A DNA stretch of 64,000 nucleotides from Lunatimonas lonarensis (GCF_000390185.1 NZ_AQHR01000040.1:1-64000), one strand, 5' to 3'. Positions 42,311-51,635 are shown, numbered from the stretch's first letter. Notes: generated by a model from the sequence alone, not told the origin. Translations and numbers: made by a program.

Positions 42311-43765
42311 ATGTTCACATCTTTCTATCTTTTTTTCTTGATATGGATTCAATTTTTGGGTTTTTCACCGGTCCAACAGCCCAAAAAGCCCAATGTACTG
42401 TTTTTGTTTGCCGATGACCAACGCGCCGACGCGCTTGGGATTGCAGGCAATCCGTACATTTTGACCCCACATATTGACCAGTTGGCAAGGGAGGGAAGTC
42501 GGTTTACAAACGCCTATGTGATGGGAGGGAACCATGGAGCGGTTTGTATGGCGAGTAGAGCCATGCTCATGAGCGGGATGAACCTGTTCAGGGTATATGA
42601 CCGCCTGAAGGATGTGCACACTATGCCGATGGCCTTCGCCGAGGCGGGATATGAGACCTATGGAACGGGTAAATGGCACAACGAGCGGGAAGCTTTCGAA
42701 TCCGGATTCCACCACGGAAAGAATGTTTTTTTGGGTGGAATGGCGGATCATTTTGGCATTAATCTCCGGGATTATGATGAGGATGGAAAGTTGGGTGAAC
42801 CCACGGTTAAGTCGTATTCGACAGAGGTTTTCGCAGAGACAGCGATTGGGTTTATAAAGGATCACACATCAAAGGGTAACGGCAAGCCCTTTTTTTGCTA
42901 TGTTTCGTTTACCGTACCCCATGATCCCTATTCGCCCGAAGGACCTTTTATTGGGCATTACCCGGACGGGTCATTACCATTGCCAGGAAATTACATGCCC
43001 TTTCATCCATTCGAGTTTGATGACCTTATGGTTAGGGACGAAAACCTGACGGGATGGCCCCGACGTCCTGAGGTAATCCAGATGATCTTATCAGATTACT
43101 ATGCGCTGGTCACCCATTTGGATCAACAGATAGGAAGGATCATCGAGCAGTTAAAGGCTTCCGGTCAGTATGAGAATACGATTATCGTGTACACAGCCGA
43201 TAATGGGCTTGCTGTTGGAAGCCATGGACTGTTGGGAAAGCAGAACCTATACGAACACTCAACGAAAATCCCCCTTATAATTGCAGGACCTGGGGTGCCG
43301 GCCAAAGAGACCTTTGATGCGCTGGCCTATATCCACGACCTATTCCCAACCTTGGCAGAGCTTTCAGGTGTACCTACCTCAGGGAGTTTGGATGGGGAAA
43401 GCCTCGTTCCGGTGATCCAAGGCGCCAAGCCTATGGTGAGATCTTCATTGTTTTCAGCCTACCGACACACGATTCGGGCGGTAAGGGATGGGCAGTGGAA
43501 GCTTATCCGCTATCCGGAACGTGACTACACTCAGCTATTTAATCTGGAAAGTGACCCCTATGAGCTAAACAACCTTGCAGAGAAACCGGCCCACCGCGCT
43601 ACGGTGGAAAGGCTTCGAGGTTTGCTGGGGGAATGGCAGGAAGCCTATGGCGACGATCAGGCATGGACCGCTAGCCTGATAAAGCCTAAAGCCTATGACC
43701 CCGATACCTTGGTGAGGAAGCCCGACCGATGGCAGCCCGAGTACGTCCTGAAAAGGTATTTTTGA
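42311..43765 (+). CDS. Exported sulfatase, formylglycine type (CxASR)
   Basis: From the ATG at 42311 (MFTSFYLFFLIWIQFLG, signal) the protein has 484 residues. Sulfatase motifs are NVLFLFADDQRADALG, HGAVCMASRAMLMSG (Cys79, CxASR), SFTVPHDPYSPEG and YTADNGLAVGSHGLLGKQ. Ala in the third position of the C-x-(P/A)-x-R motif is acceptable for aerobic and radical maturases alike. A GTG start 60 bases upstream would add residues before the signal and is rejected. It is only distantly related to the sulfatase across the divergent promoter, so the two probably attack different sulfate positions. Confidence 0.93.
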   Translation: MFTSFYLFFLIWIQFLGFSPVQQPKKPNVLFLFADDQRADALGIAGNPYILTPHIDQLAREGSRFTNAYVMGGNHGAVCMASRAMLMSGMNLFRVYDRLKDVHTMPMAFAEAGYETYGTGKWHNEREAFESGFHHGKNVFLGGMADHFGINLRDYDEDGKLGEPTVKSYSTEVFAETAIGFIKDHTSKGNGKPFFCYVSFTVPHDPYSPEGPFIGHYPDGSLPLPGNYMPFHPFEFDDLMVRDENLTGWPRRPEVIQMILSDYYALVTHLDQQIGRIIEQLKASGQYENTIIVYTADNGLAVGSHGLLGKQNLYEHSTKIPLIIAGPGVPAKETFDALAYIHDLFPTLAELSGVPTSGSLDGESLVPVIQGAKPMVRSSLFSAYRHTIRAVRDGQWKLIRYPERDYTQLFNLESDPYELNNLAEKPAHRATVERLRGLLGEWQEAYGDDQAWTASLIKPKAYDPDTLVRKPDRWQPEYVLKRYF

Positions 43766-43880
43766 CATCGCGTTAAATAGAAGGTATTATAAAGGTTGGT
43801 TTGTAGTAGGAGGGGTTGCTTGGAAGAGTATCGTTCAACATCCCAATTATCCGTTTATCCCTTCTTTTTACAGGTGCTGG

Positions 43881-43910
43881 AAACCCGTGTGGTTATCACA
43901 ACTCGGGTTT
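43881..43910 (+). other. Hairpin between sulfatase and aminotransferase genes
   Basis: AAACCCG-TGTG and CACA-act-CGGGTTT form a two-part stem with a GTTAT loop. It may end the sulfatase transcript, though the T-run is missing. Confidence 0.4.
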
Positions 43911-44014
43911 GTGTACTAGGGGCCTTTGCTGTACATTTATTCCGACATGAACCCAAAGTCCATTATTTTATAGCTCACAAGGAGTAGTTCAACTGTATAT
44001 TCCATTATTGGACG

Positions 44015-45319
44015 ATGATTAAAACTAAAAATAGACGTTCGTTTGTCAAAAAAGCATTGGCTCTTACCGGTGCCTTTTCTTCTGCCAGCTTGTTTAGTGA
44101 ATTGCATGCAGAGGACTTTCGTATAATTCAGAAAAGGTTTGCTCCTTCTTCGGCAACGGCACTTGCAGACAATGAGGATTTTTGGAGCCCTATACAGAGG
44201 GCCTACTCCGCAAGTTCTTCTCCTGTTATGAATTTGAACAATGGCGGCGTATCACCGTCGCCGTTGGTTGTTTTGCAGGCGGTAGAGCGCTACAATCAGC
44301 TGTCCAACCAAGCCCCTTCCTATTACATGTGGCGTATTTTGGATCAGGGCCGAGAACCACTGAGGGATAAGCTGGCGTTGCTGGGTGGTTGCGACCCGGA
44401 GGAGATTGCCATCAACAGAAATGCCACTGAGGCGTTAAATACGGTGATTTTTGGGCTTGATCTTCGACGGGGCGATGAGGTGATCGGCAGTTTCCAGGAT
44501 TACCCGAATATGATGCAGGCTTGGTCCCAGCGGGCTGAGAGAGAAGGGATAGTATATAAGCAATTAAGTTTTGATTTTCCGATCGAGGATGAGGAAAGTA
44601 TTGTGGATGCCTATCGCCGTGCGATTACCCCGAAGACCAAAATCATACATGTTACCCATGTGATCAATTGGGTTGGGCAGATTATGCCCGTACGAAAGAT
44701 TTGCCAAATGGCCCATGAACGGGGAATCGAGGTCGTTGTAGATGGTGCACATTCATTTGGGTTGTTGGACTATAAAATTCCGGATCTGGAGGCAGACTAT
44801 TTTGGTACCAGTCTTCACAAGTATCTTTCCGCACCCATCGGGAGTGGGATGATGTGGATCAAGCGGGATAAAATTGCCAAAATATGGCCTCTTTTATGCA
44901 ACAGCGAGCCCAAAAGCGGAAATATTCGTAAGTTTGAAACTATTGGAACCCGTTCCTTCCCCATAGAGCAAGGCATAGGCGAGGCGATCAATTTTCATAA
45001 TGCCATCGGAACGAAACGAAAGGAGGAGCGTGTCCGGTTTCTGAAGAATTATTGGGCCCAAAAGGCGTTGGAAATTCCCGGTATCAAACTTCATACCTCT
45101 TTAAAAAGTGAATTCAGCTGTGCAATTGCCGGAGTATCTCTCGCCGGTATGTCAACCCCTGAGTTGGGAAACACACTTTTAAACGAATTCAAGATTCATA
45201 CCACCTCAATGGTTTACCACAACATCGATTGTGTTCGGGTTTCGCCCCATGTATATACCAGCTTAGCAGATTTGGATCGGTTAGTGTATGCGTTGGAAAA
45301 GATTTCCCATAGGGTTTAG
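44015..45319 (+). CDS. Tat-exported class V aminotransferase-fold PLP enzyme
   Basis: The 434-residue protein starts MIKTKNRRSFVKKALALTG, a twin-arginine signal (RRSFVKK), then a class V fold: NNGGVSPSPLVVLQ, INRNATEALNTVIFG, VTHVINWVGQIMPV, VVDGAHSFG (Asp and His of the PLP pocket) and TSLHKYLSAPIG with Lys269 as the likely Schiff-base lysine. It resembles the isopenicillin-N-epimerase/cysteine-desulfurase-like group. PLP enzymes are rarely exported; Tat transport lets it fold with the cofactor first. The substrate, perhaps an amino sugar or amino acid in the periplasm, is unknown. It follows the sulfatase by 250 bases. Confidence 0.88.
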   Translation: MIKTKNRRSFVKKALALTGAFSSASLFSELHAEDFRIIQKRFAPSSATALADNEDFWSPIQRAYSASSSPVMNLNNGGVSPSPLVVLQAVERYNQLSNQAPSYYMWRILDQGREPLRDKLALLGGCDPEEIAINRNATEALNTVIFGLDLRRGDEVIGSFQDYPNMMQAWSQRAEREGIVYKQLSFDFPIEDEESIVDAYRRAITPKTKIIHVTHVINWVGQIMPVRKICQMAHERGIEVVVDGAHSFGLLDYKIPDLEADYFGTSLHKYLSAPIGSGMMWIKRDKIAKIWPLLCNSEPKSGNIRKFETIGTRSFPIEQGIGEAINFHNAIGTKRKEERVRFLKNYWAQKALEIPGIKLHTSLKSEFSCAIAGVSLAGMSTPELGNTLLNEFKIHTTSMVYHNIDCVRVSPHVYTSLADLDRLVYALEKISHRV

Positions 45320-45406
45320 GCGCCGGGATTGAGTAAATCCAATCCCTAATCCAGCTTTTTGTTGGGTTCTGCTTCGTCCTAGAGGAGCCTGTACCCAATA
45401 AAAATA

Positions 45407-45433
45407 CCCCATCGAATCATGTTTTCGATGGGG
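45407..45433. terminator. Convergent bidirectional terminator
   Basis: CCCCATCGAA (45407-45416) pairs with TTCGATGGGG (45424-45433), flanked by A-rich sequence on the left and a T-rich stretch on the right, between two converging genes. Confidence 0.85.
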
Positions 45434-45448
45434 CTTATTTTGGTGGTG

Positions 45449-47749
45449 CTACTTAAACGAAGGACGTCCCGGTCCTGTGTAAGGTTTTGCACCTTTATTG
45501 GTCATCCAGGAGGCGTCTACAGATCGCAGGCTTTTGTCCGCCGTCTCAGGTTCTTCTATAAATCCATAGTATCGACCCATCCAGTAGTCTCGAAGGAATC
45601 CTACCGGCTCCATGATCCGTTTTCCGTTTACCCCTCCGTCCAAAACAATCGCCCGTCGGGCACCGCGGCTTACACTTTTTTCTCGCGGCGAGATGGCCTT
45701 TAATCCCCCTTCATAGGAGGTATAACCCGGTGAAACGAACAGGTCGTCCCGGTGGGAATTCTGGTAGTTGTGCTCTATGCAGTCCAATGTCCATTCCCGA
45801 AGGTGCTGAACTGCTACTTCGAGTTCTGCGTCATTGCCGGTAAAAGCTGCATAGCTGAAGTTAAACCAGGGGATTTGTTCCATGCGCTTGATTTCAAAGG
45901 TTCTTTCCAAGCTTCGGAGGAATACCGATCTACGGGCGGGATCCTTTTCATAGCGCAAAAGGGTATTATAGGCTTCAAATGCCAGATTGTCGTCCCATGG
46001 AGCGATTTCTGAAGGCGGAAAGGTTTTCTTCTGTCGTATGGTATTCTGCGCGTAGCCCCAGTCTATCAGTTGGTGGTAGCCCTTCTTGAACCTCTCTTCA
46101 CCTGTTAATGCATAGGTTGCATAGGAGAAAGCGAGTGCCTCCAGGCCATTAACGCCGCGGTCCTCCCACCCATAGGGCCTCAAAAGGTATTCCGGGTTCC
46201 AGCGTCCCCACCTGGTAGGCTGTCCATCCATATCGATCAGCACCCAGTTATTGTCCATAATGTATCCGGTAATCCTTCGCATGTGTTCTTTGGCGAGTTC
46301 TTTTTCCAACTCATTTGCTGCCAAATCGTGAAAAAGGGAGACCGAATAAAAATGAGCTATCACTTCATCACTCGAGGCATCTCCTTTCCAGTACCAAAGG
46401 CTGTCCGGTGTGGCATTCCACTTTGCGGGAAGGCCACCAGATCCCCGTTGGCCCATTCTGCCGGTGTCTCCCTGCCTAGACCAAATGGATCGGGCGATCA
46501 ATCCGTCGATAGGGGTAACCCGCTCCAGCCAAAGCATGGCCTGAAAAGCTTCTGCCGCTTCTTTCCGGGCGGCTTGATCTCCCGTAACGGCGTATTTATA
46601 GCTCATGGCCGTTAGGTAGGACGCGGTGTGTGATCCATCGTTGTCGCTGATTTCCCGCACCCATTCCCCTTGATAATCATACAGGGTGTGGATAAAACCC
46701 AGCCGCTTATGTTCCCATTTTTCAAGCCACTGCTCGTAGTGGTCTGCCTTTTTTAGCAGCGTAAAGGGCTCATAGGAAATCACGCCGATCCCCTTGTCGG
46801 TGGCGATGTATACAGCATTTGTGCCCACGGCTATGCTATTTACATGGTTATCTGGCAGCCAATGGTCGGCTCCGAAATAGTGCCAGCCATCATCCAGCAT
46901 TCGGATGGCCCCACGATCGGTGCCTATCCATACATCTCTGTCAAAGCCTCTTGTAAGTTGTCTGGTATTTTCAATCGGAAGGCCGTCGGAACCTTTAATT
47001 ACACCCATGGATGCACCACGTAATACGCCAAGGCCTCTGTCTGTACTGATAAATAGCCGACTACCTACCGATAGCATTTCACGGGTATTTTTTGAGGGTA
47101 GGTTTCCCCAATCAACCAGATGTTCGTTTACGACGTTTCCGGCAAGCTGTACCAGTTGGCCCTCTCGTAGAATATGCAGCGTGCCAGCGTAACTCTCAAT
47201 GGAGCTGATAGGGCCGAGTTTAACCGGATCTGCCAGAAGTTGGGTGCCATCTTCCATGACCATCGTGATATCACTCGACAAGTATCCCCCTGCTGGCATG
47301 ATATTGACCAGCCTATCGCCTTCCAATCTGAAAATATCTTCAGAAGATGACGCATATACATCTCCCAGATGGGAGCAAATGGAGGTGATTTCACCGTTTT
47401 CTATTTTTTTCCACCTATCTTCAGCAGCGATGAAGAGTCCACCTGATCCGTAAGCGAATAGTTGGTTTTTTATCGTATTCAATCGGGATATCCCGTTAGG
47501 TGTATTTGGCTGTTTTTCGAAGTGGCTGCCTTTTACCTCATAGATTTCGTGATCAATCAGCGCGATGATTTTTTCCCCATGCAGCGCTATTTGGCTTACT
47601 GGAAGCTTTGAGAGTATAATCTGGGATCTCTCCTGCAGGAAAACTTCATCTTTGACCGGTTTCCATAGCTTTACTTCCTGGGCCTGTAGACTGCTAATGA
47701 CCAAATGTAAGATCAATAAAAGCGGTAAGGGTCTTCTCAATTTTATCAT
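45449..47749 (-). CDS. Exported propeller plus alpha/alpha-barrel protein, unknown
   Basis: The 766 residues begin with a signal peptide (LPLLLILHLVISSLQAQ). Residues about 30-335 look like a two-component-regulator-type propeller: repeated LFISTDRGLGVL, VWIGTDRGAIRML and VYIATDKGIGVI blades of about 40 residues. Residues about 350-720 look like an alpha/alpha barrel of polysaccharide-lyase or unsaturated-glucuronyl-hydrolase type: SHTASYLTAMSYKYAVTG, LWYWKGDASSDEVIAH, YGWEDRGVNGLEALAFSYA and SPGYTSYEGGLKA. The joined plan, a sensor-like propeller plus a catalytic-type barrel in one exported protein, is unfamiliar to me. A role on the same glycan is inferred from location. Confidence 0.65.
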   Translation of the reverse strand: MIKLRRPLPLLLILHLVISSLQAQEVKLWKPVKDEVFLQERSQIILSKLPVSQIALHGEKIIALIDHEIYEVKGSHFEKQPNTPNGISRLNTIKNQLFAYGSGGLFIAAEDRWKKIENGEITSICSHLGDVYASSSEDIFRLEGDRLVNIMPAGGYLSSDITMVMEDGTQLLADPVKLGPISSIESYAGTLHILREGQLVQLAGNVVNEHLVDWGNLPSKNTREMLSVGSRLFISTDRGLGVLRGASMGVIKGSDGLPIENTRQLTRGFDRDVWIGTDRGAIRMLDDGWHYFGADHWLPDNHVNSIAVGTNAVYIATDKGIGVISYEPFTLLKKADHYEQWLEKWEHKRLGFIHTLYDYQGEWVREISDNDGSHTASYLTAMSYKYAVTGDQAARKEAAEAFQAMLWLERVTPIDGLIARSIWSRQGDTGRMGQRGSGGLPAKWNATPDSLWYWKGDASSDEVIAHFYSVSLFHDLAANELEKELAKEHMRRITGYIMDNNWVLIDMDGQPTRWGRWNPEYLLRPYGWEDRGVNGLEALAFSYATYALTGEERFKKGYHQLIDWGYAQNTIRQKKTFPPSEIAPWDDNLAFEAYNTLLRYEKDPARRSVFLRSLERTFEIKRMEQIPWFNFSYAAFTGNDAELEVAVQHLREWTLDCIEHNYQNSHRDDLFVSPGYTSYEGGLKAISPREKSVSRGARRAIVLDGGVNGKRIMEPVGFLRDYWMGRYYGFIEEPETADKSLRSVDASWMTNKGAKPYTGPGRPSFK

Positions 47750-47789
47750 GGATGTATTTTATTTTCTTAAGTATACGGTGCTTTGGAAG

Positions 47790-47858
47790 AAAACTACCAT
47801 TGTAACCAAAACCCCTACCGATACAAAAAAAAGGTTTTGGTTCGTGGGTGGTAGTTTT
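47790..47858. promoter_or_regulatory. Two-part inverted repeat in a divergent promoter
   Basis: AAAACTACC (47790-47798) pairs with GGTAGTTTT (47850-47858), and inside it AACCAAAACC (47804-47813) pairs with GGTTTTGGTT (47833-47842). AAAAACTACC occurs again just downstream near 47874. It lies between the propeller-barrel gene and the first kinase and could be an operator or a long hairpin. Confidence 0.5.
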
Positions 47859-47900
47859 TTTGTAACTTTTTTGTGAAAAACTACCGTTATACACCAATTT

Positions 47901-49019
47901 TTGGATATATTTCAGGCTGTTTCTGGTTATTTACTCGTGAGATGGAGCAGCGGAAGGACAAGCTGGTGGATTTTAATCTTGATCTATTTTTTTCAACAGT
48001 CGCCTGATTTGTTGTGCATAGCCGGTTATGACGGTTATTTTAAGCGAGTCAATCCTTCTTGGCAGAGATTATTAGGGTATTCTGAACTTGAGTTACTTTC
48101 CAGTCCAATAGATTCCTTTGTTTTTTTGGACGATAGTCAGGAGACCCTAAATCGCCGAAATTATATCTTGAAGGGTAATTCGTTGCTCAACTATGAGAAT
48201 AGGTATCTTTCCAAGCAGGGCAAGGTGATTTGGCTTTCATGGACATCTTTTCCTGTTCCGGAAAGACGTCTGATATACGCGATTGCCAAGGACATTACCG
48301 TCAAAAAGCAGCTGGAAGCAGATAGGAACGCCCTTATTCGACAAATGAGTGGATCTATTGAAAAAATGAGGCAAAGTAACTATACGGTTTCCCATGACCT
48401 GCGTTCACCGGTAAACAATCTTTTTGCCCTGATTGATTTGCTGGATCCAATGAATCCTCAAAGCAGCGAAAGCCAGGAATTTTTGGATTTGATTCGAGTA
48501 AGCCTATGCAGGTTAAAGGTCATTTTTGATCGGTATTTGACCGGCGTTGATAATGAAGAGGTATCGGCTGTGGCAATGGAATCTGTGTTCGTTCCCGAGA
48601 TTTTCAAGGAGGTCGTTTTTTCTATTGATACCTTGATTGTTTCATCTGAAGCCCGTATTTCTACCGATTTCTCAGCCTGGGAAACGGTAAGGTTTAGTCG
48701 CGTCTTTATGTATAGTATTTTACTGAATTTAATTACCAACGCTATCAAATATCGAAGAGAAGGAGTTGGTTTGAAGATCGAGATTGAGACCATGTGGGAC
48801 GGGAAAGGTCAGCAAATGGTGATAAGAGACAACGGAATAGGCTTTGACATGGATGCGGTAGATCGGGCCATTTTCGGGTTTCGGAAAAAATTCACAGATC
48901 TACCTGATAGCAACGGAATCGGTTTGTACCTTGTAAGCAGTCAGATTAGAGCGTTAGGTGGCGACATACAACTGACCAGCAAAAAAGGGGAGGGTTCGGC
49001 TTTTTTGCTGACATTCTGA
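47901..49019 (+). CDS. PAS-domain sensor histidine kinase with probable frameshifted start
   Basis: The in-frame ORF opens at TTG 47901 (372 residues), but its first 30 residues are not PAS-like. In another frame an ATG at 47942 reads MEQRKDKLVDFNLDLFF and would run straight into the PAS domain (QQSPDLLCIAGYDGYFKRV) if the T7 run at 47987-47993 had six T. The likely true start is therefore 47942, with a one-base change or a slip at the run. After the PAS domain come the phospho-acceptor His in YTVSHDLRSPVNN and the ATPase motifs (NLITNAIKYRREG, DNGIGFDM, SNGIGLYLV). No response regulator is adjacent. It lacks membrane helices, so it is probably a cytoplasmic sensor. Confidence 0.8.
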   Translation: MDIFQAVSGYLLVRWSSGRTSWWILILIYFFQQSPDLLCIAGYDGYFKRVNPSWQRLLGYSELELLSSPIDSFVFLDDSQETLNRRNYILKGNSLLNYENRYLSKQGKVIWLSWTSFPVPERRLIYAIAKDITVKKQLEADRNALIRQMSGSIEKMRQSNYTVSHDLRSPVNNLFALIDLLDPMNPQSSESQEFLDLIRVSLCRLKVIFDRYLTGVDNEEVSAVAMESVFVPEIFKEVVFSIDTLIVSSEARISTDFSAWETVRFSRVFMYSILLNLITNAIKYRREGVGLKIEIETMWDGKGQQMVIRDNGIGFDMDAVDRAIFGFRKKFTDLPDSNGIGLYLVSSQIRALGGDIQLTSKKGEGSAFLLTF

Positions 49020-49115
49020 TCCTGTTACCTTATTGGCAGTACCTGAGCCCTTTCCTCAGCTGGGTATTTTTACTTTTTTTATAATAAAATAAACATTTTT
49101 TTAGCATTTTAATAG

Positions 49116-49148
49116 TTTGGGTAATGAGGGAATAAAGTCGTATTTTTG
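49116..49148 (+). promoter_or_regulatory. Bacteroidota-type promoter of the GAF kinase
   Basis: TTTG (49116-49119), 21 bases, then TATTTTTG (49141-49148) matches the TTTG/TAnnTTTG -33/-7 layout, 33 bases ahead of the ATG at 49182. Confidence 0.6.
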
Positions 49149-49181
49149 GGTTCAAATCTGCTAAAAACCCGCAACCATATC

Positions 49182-50384
49182 ATGCAGGCACCCCTCCCTT
49201 CAAACGAACTGGATAGACTCCTAGACCTCAGTGCGTACGGATTGGATTATTTGGAACTCGAGGAACAATTCAGGGATTTGACAGCGCTGGCTGCCAAGAT
49301 ATCGGGAGCCAAGTTTTCGCTGATCAATATCATCGACACCTATACACAGTGGAGTGTGGCAGCTACCGGTATTGATCCCGGGCAGGTACCGAGAGATCAA
49401 TCCATTTGCCAATACACGATTTTGGATGAAGATCCTCTGGAAGTCCAAAATATTCTGGAAGATGACCGATTTGCGGGTCAAGCCTTTGCTACGGAGGAAA
49501 GTCCATTCAAGTATTACTGGGGAATCCCCTTACGTACGCCGGAGGGGTTTAATATTGGTGCGCTATGTGTATTGGATAGCAAGCCGAAGCTTATAGACGA
49601 AGAAAAAACTGAAATGCTGAAATTGATTGCAAACGAGGTCGTCAATAGGCTCGGCATGGTTAAAAATATTCGGCAGCTTGAGGATAGCGTTAGCCAGGCA
49701 AAAGAAGCGACCAGAAAGATCGCGCATGATATAAGAGGCCCTTTGGGCGGTATTTTGGGATTGTCCCAATTGATACATGATAAGGGAGACAAGGCGAGTT
49801 TGGGAGAGGCAAGTGAGGTTATAGGCTTTATTTTTTCCAGTAGCCAGGCCTTATTGGAATTGACCGATGAGATTCTGCTGGAATCCATACGCCCCAGTAA
49901 AGCTTACAGGGAATTGTCAAGTGATGAATACACGCTTCCGATCTTTGGAGAGAAACTTAAGAGTCTTTATGGGGTTCAGGCGAGTCAAAAAGGCGTAATT
50001 TTGACAGTATCCACCAATGAGGATAATTGCGACAGGCCTTTTGCAAAGCGGCAATTCTTGCAGATAGCCGGAAATTTGATCTCAAATGCCATTAAATTCA
50101 CACCCGAGGGCAAGAAAGTACACGTTTCCTTGTCGTTGGAATCAGATAGCCCTTCAAAAGGTATACGGATTTCAGTTAAAGATCAGGGAGTGGGAATGAC
50201 GCCGGAAAAAATCACGGAGATTCTAGGTGGACAAAGCGACTCAACAAAGGGTACAGCAGGTGAAACCGGATATGGGTTTGGACTACCGGTTGTGAGGAAA
50301 CTGGTGACAGAACAAGGAGGGTCGATGAAGATTGACTCCAAAGAAAACGAATATTCTGAATTTAACGTTTGGGTTCCGCTGTAG
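49182..50384 (+). CDS. GAF-domain sensor histidine kinase
   Basis: From the ATG at 49182 this is a 400-residue soluble protein. A GAF domain covers about 30-160 (FSLINIIDTYTQWSVAATG, GALCVLDSKPKLI). It is followed by the phospho-acceptor His182 in KIAHDIRGPLGGILG, the N-box NLISNAIKFTPEGK, the G1 box VKDQGVGMTPEK and G2 GYGFGLPVVRKLV. The GAF lacks obvious cofactor cysteines. No response regulator is near. It lies 160 bases after the PAS kinase with its own promoter. Confidence 0.9.
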   Translation: MQAPLPSNELDRLLDLSAYGLDYLELEEQFRDLTALAAKISGAKFSLINIIDTYTQWSVAATGIDPGQVPRDQSICQYTILDEDPLEVQNILEDDRFAGQAFATEESPFKYYWGIPLRTPEGFNIGALCVLDSKPKLIDEEKTEMLKLIANEVVNRLGMVKNIRQLEDSVSQAKEATRKIAHDIRGPLGGILGLSQLIHDKGDKASLGEASEVIGFIFSSSQALLELTDEILLESIRPSKAYRELSSDEYTLPIFGEKLKSLYGVQASQKGVILTVSTNEDNCDRPFAKRQFLQIAGNLISNAIKFTPEGKKVHVSLSLESDSPSKGIRISVKDQGVGMTPEKITEILGGQSDSTKGTAGETGYGFGLPVVRKLVTEQGGSMKIDSKENEYSEFNVWVPL

Positions 50385-50468
50385 GGACTCGGTGGTGCTC
50401 GGTCTTTCTGTTTGCTAAGTAAGTGAAATCAAATTATGTATATTGATAGTCTATTTTTACACTAATTC

Positions 50469-51464
50469 ATGGAAACAACCCTTAGATTACCCCATTCTGA
50501 TTTTGAAATTTCGAGAATTATCTTCGGCTGCTGGGCCATAGTAGGCGGGTTCAATTGGGGGCCGCAGGATGAACGTGATTCCATTGAGGCCTTAAAGGCG
50601 GCCTATGACAGCGGGATCAGTACTTTTGACACCGCTGAGGCGTACGGAGGCGGGCAGTCCGAAAACCTGTTGGCCAAAGCGTTGAAGGGAGAGCGGCACC
50701 GGATAGTTATTGCCTCTAAGGTGGGCCCGCAGGATTTTGCATACGCAGATTTGATCCAGGCCTGCGAACGGGGATTGAAAAATCTTCAGACCGACTACAT
50801 TGATTTGTATCAGTTGCACTGGCCGAATCCGGCCATTCCGTTGGATGAAACACTAGGTGCCTTACAGGTGCTAAAGGATCAGGGAAAAATCAGAGCCTAT
50901 GGCGTATCCAATTTTGGGGTTAAAAGCCTTACTACCTGCGCTGAATCTGCGGGTGCCATCAGTAGCAACCAAATGGCCTACAACCTGCTTTTTCGGGCAA
51001 TTGAATACGAAATTCTTCCCAAATGCATAGAGAGTGATATTCCGGTGCTTTGTTACTCACCCATTATGCAGGGATTGCTCACAGGCAAGTTTTCTGATTG
51101 GGAGCAGGTTCCGGATGATAGAGCCAGAACACGTCATTTTTCCAGTAAAAGGCCCCAATCTCGGCATCAGGAGGAAGGTTGTGAGGGCCTTACTTTTGAG
51201 ACCATAGCCGCTATTAGGCGACTTTCTACCGATAATGGGATGGACATGGGGTCACTGAGTTTAGCCTGGCTTTTGAGGCAACCGGGTGTAGGTGGCGTAA
51301 TAGTCGGTGGAAGGAACGCTGAGCAGGCTCGTCGTAACACCTTGGCCTACGAAGTGTCAAATAACCGAGGGCTTTTCGAGGAACTAAGCGGCCTGACGGA
51401 AGAACTTAAAGAGAAGTTAGGTTCCAATGCCGATCTTTGGCAGACAGATTCCCGTGTAATATAA
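50469..51464 (+). CDS. Aldo/keto reductase
   Basis: The 331-residue protein has the AKR catalytic set: STFDTAEAYGGGQSE (Asp and Tyr), IVIASKVGP (Lys), LYQLHWPNP (His), and the C-terminal cofactor segment GVGGVIVGGRNAEQARRN. This is the YajO/YdhF-type monomeric reductase group, NADPH dependent, acting on aldehydes or sugars. It follows the GAF kinase by 84 bases on the same strand and is probably its own unit. Confidence 0.9.
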   Translation: METTLRLPHSDFEISRIIFGCWAIVGGFNWGPQDERDSIEALKAAYDSGISTFDTAEAYGGGQSENLLAKALKGERHRIVIASKVGPQDFAYADLIQACERGLKNLQTDYIDLYQLHWPNPAIPLDETLGALQVLKDQGKIRAYGVSNFGVKSLTTCAESAGAISSNQMAYNLLFRAIEYEILPKCIESDIPVLCYSPIMQGLLTGKFSDWEQVPDDRARTRHFSSKRPQSRHQEEGCEGLTFETIAAIRRLSTDNGMDMGSLSLAWLLRQPGVGGVIVGGRNAEQARRNTLAYEVSNNRGLFEELSGLTEELKEKLGSNADLWQTDSRVI

Positions 51465-51635
51465 GTTTTCTGAATAAGTCCTCATATACCTGTAGCATTC
51501 GCATTCCTTTTTTCGTCTTGGGATAAATTCAGGTCGTTGCTTCATTTCAGTAAGGTACCTTGAATGAAAGCGTACTCGCTTTCCATTGGCTAAAATCCAG
51601 GGGATGGCGTGCCTTTTTACCAAATGAGCGGACTT

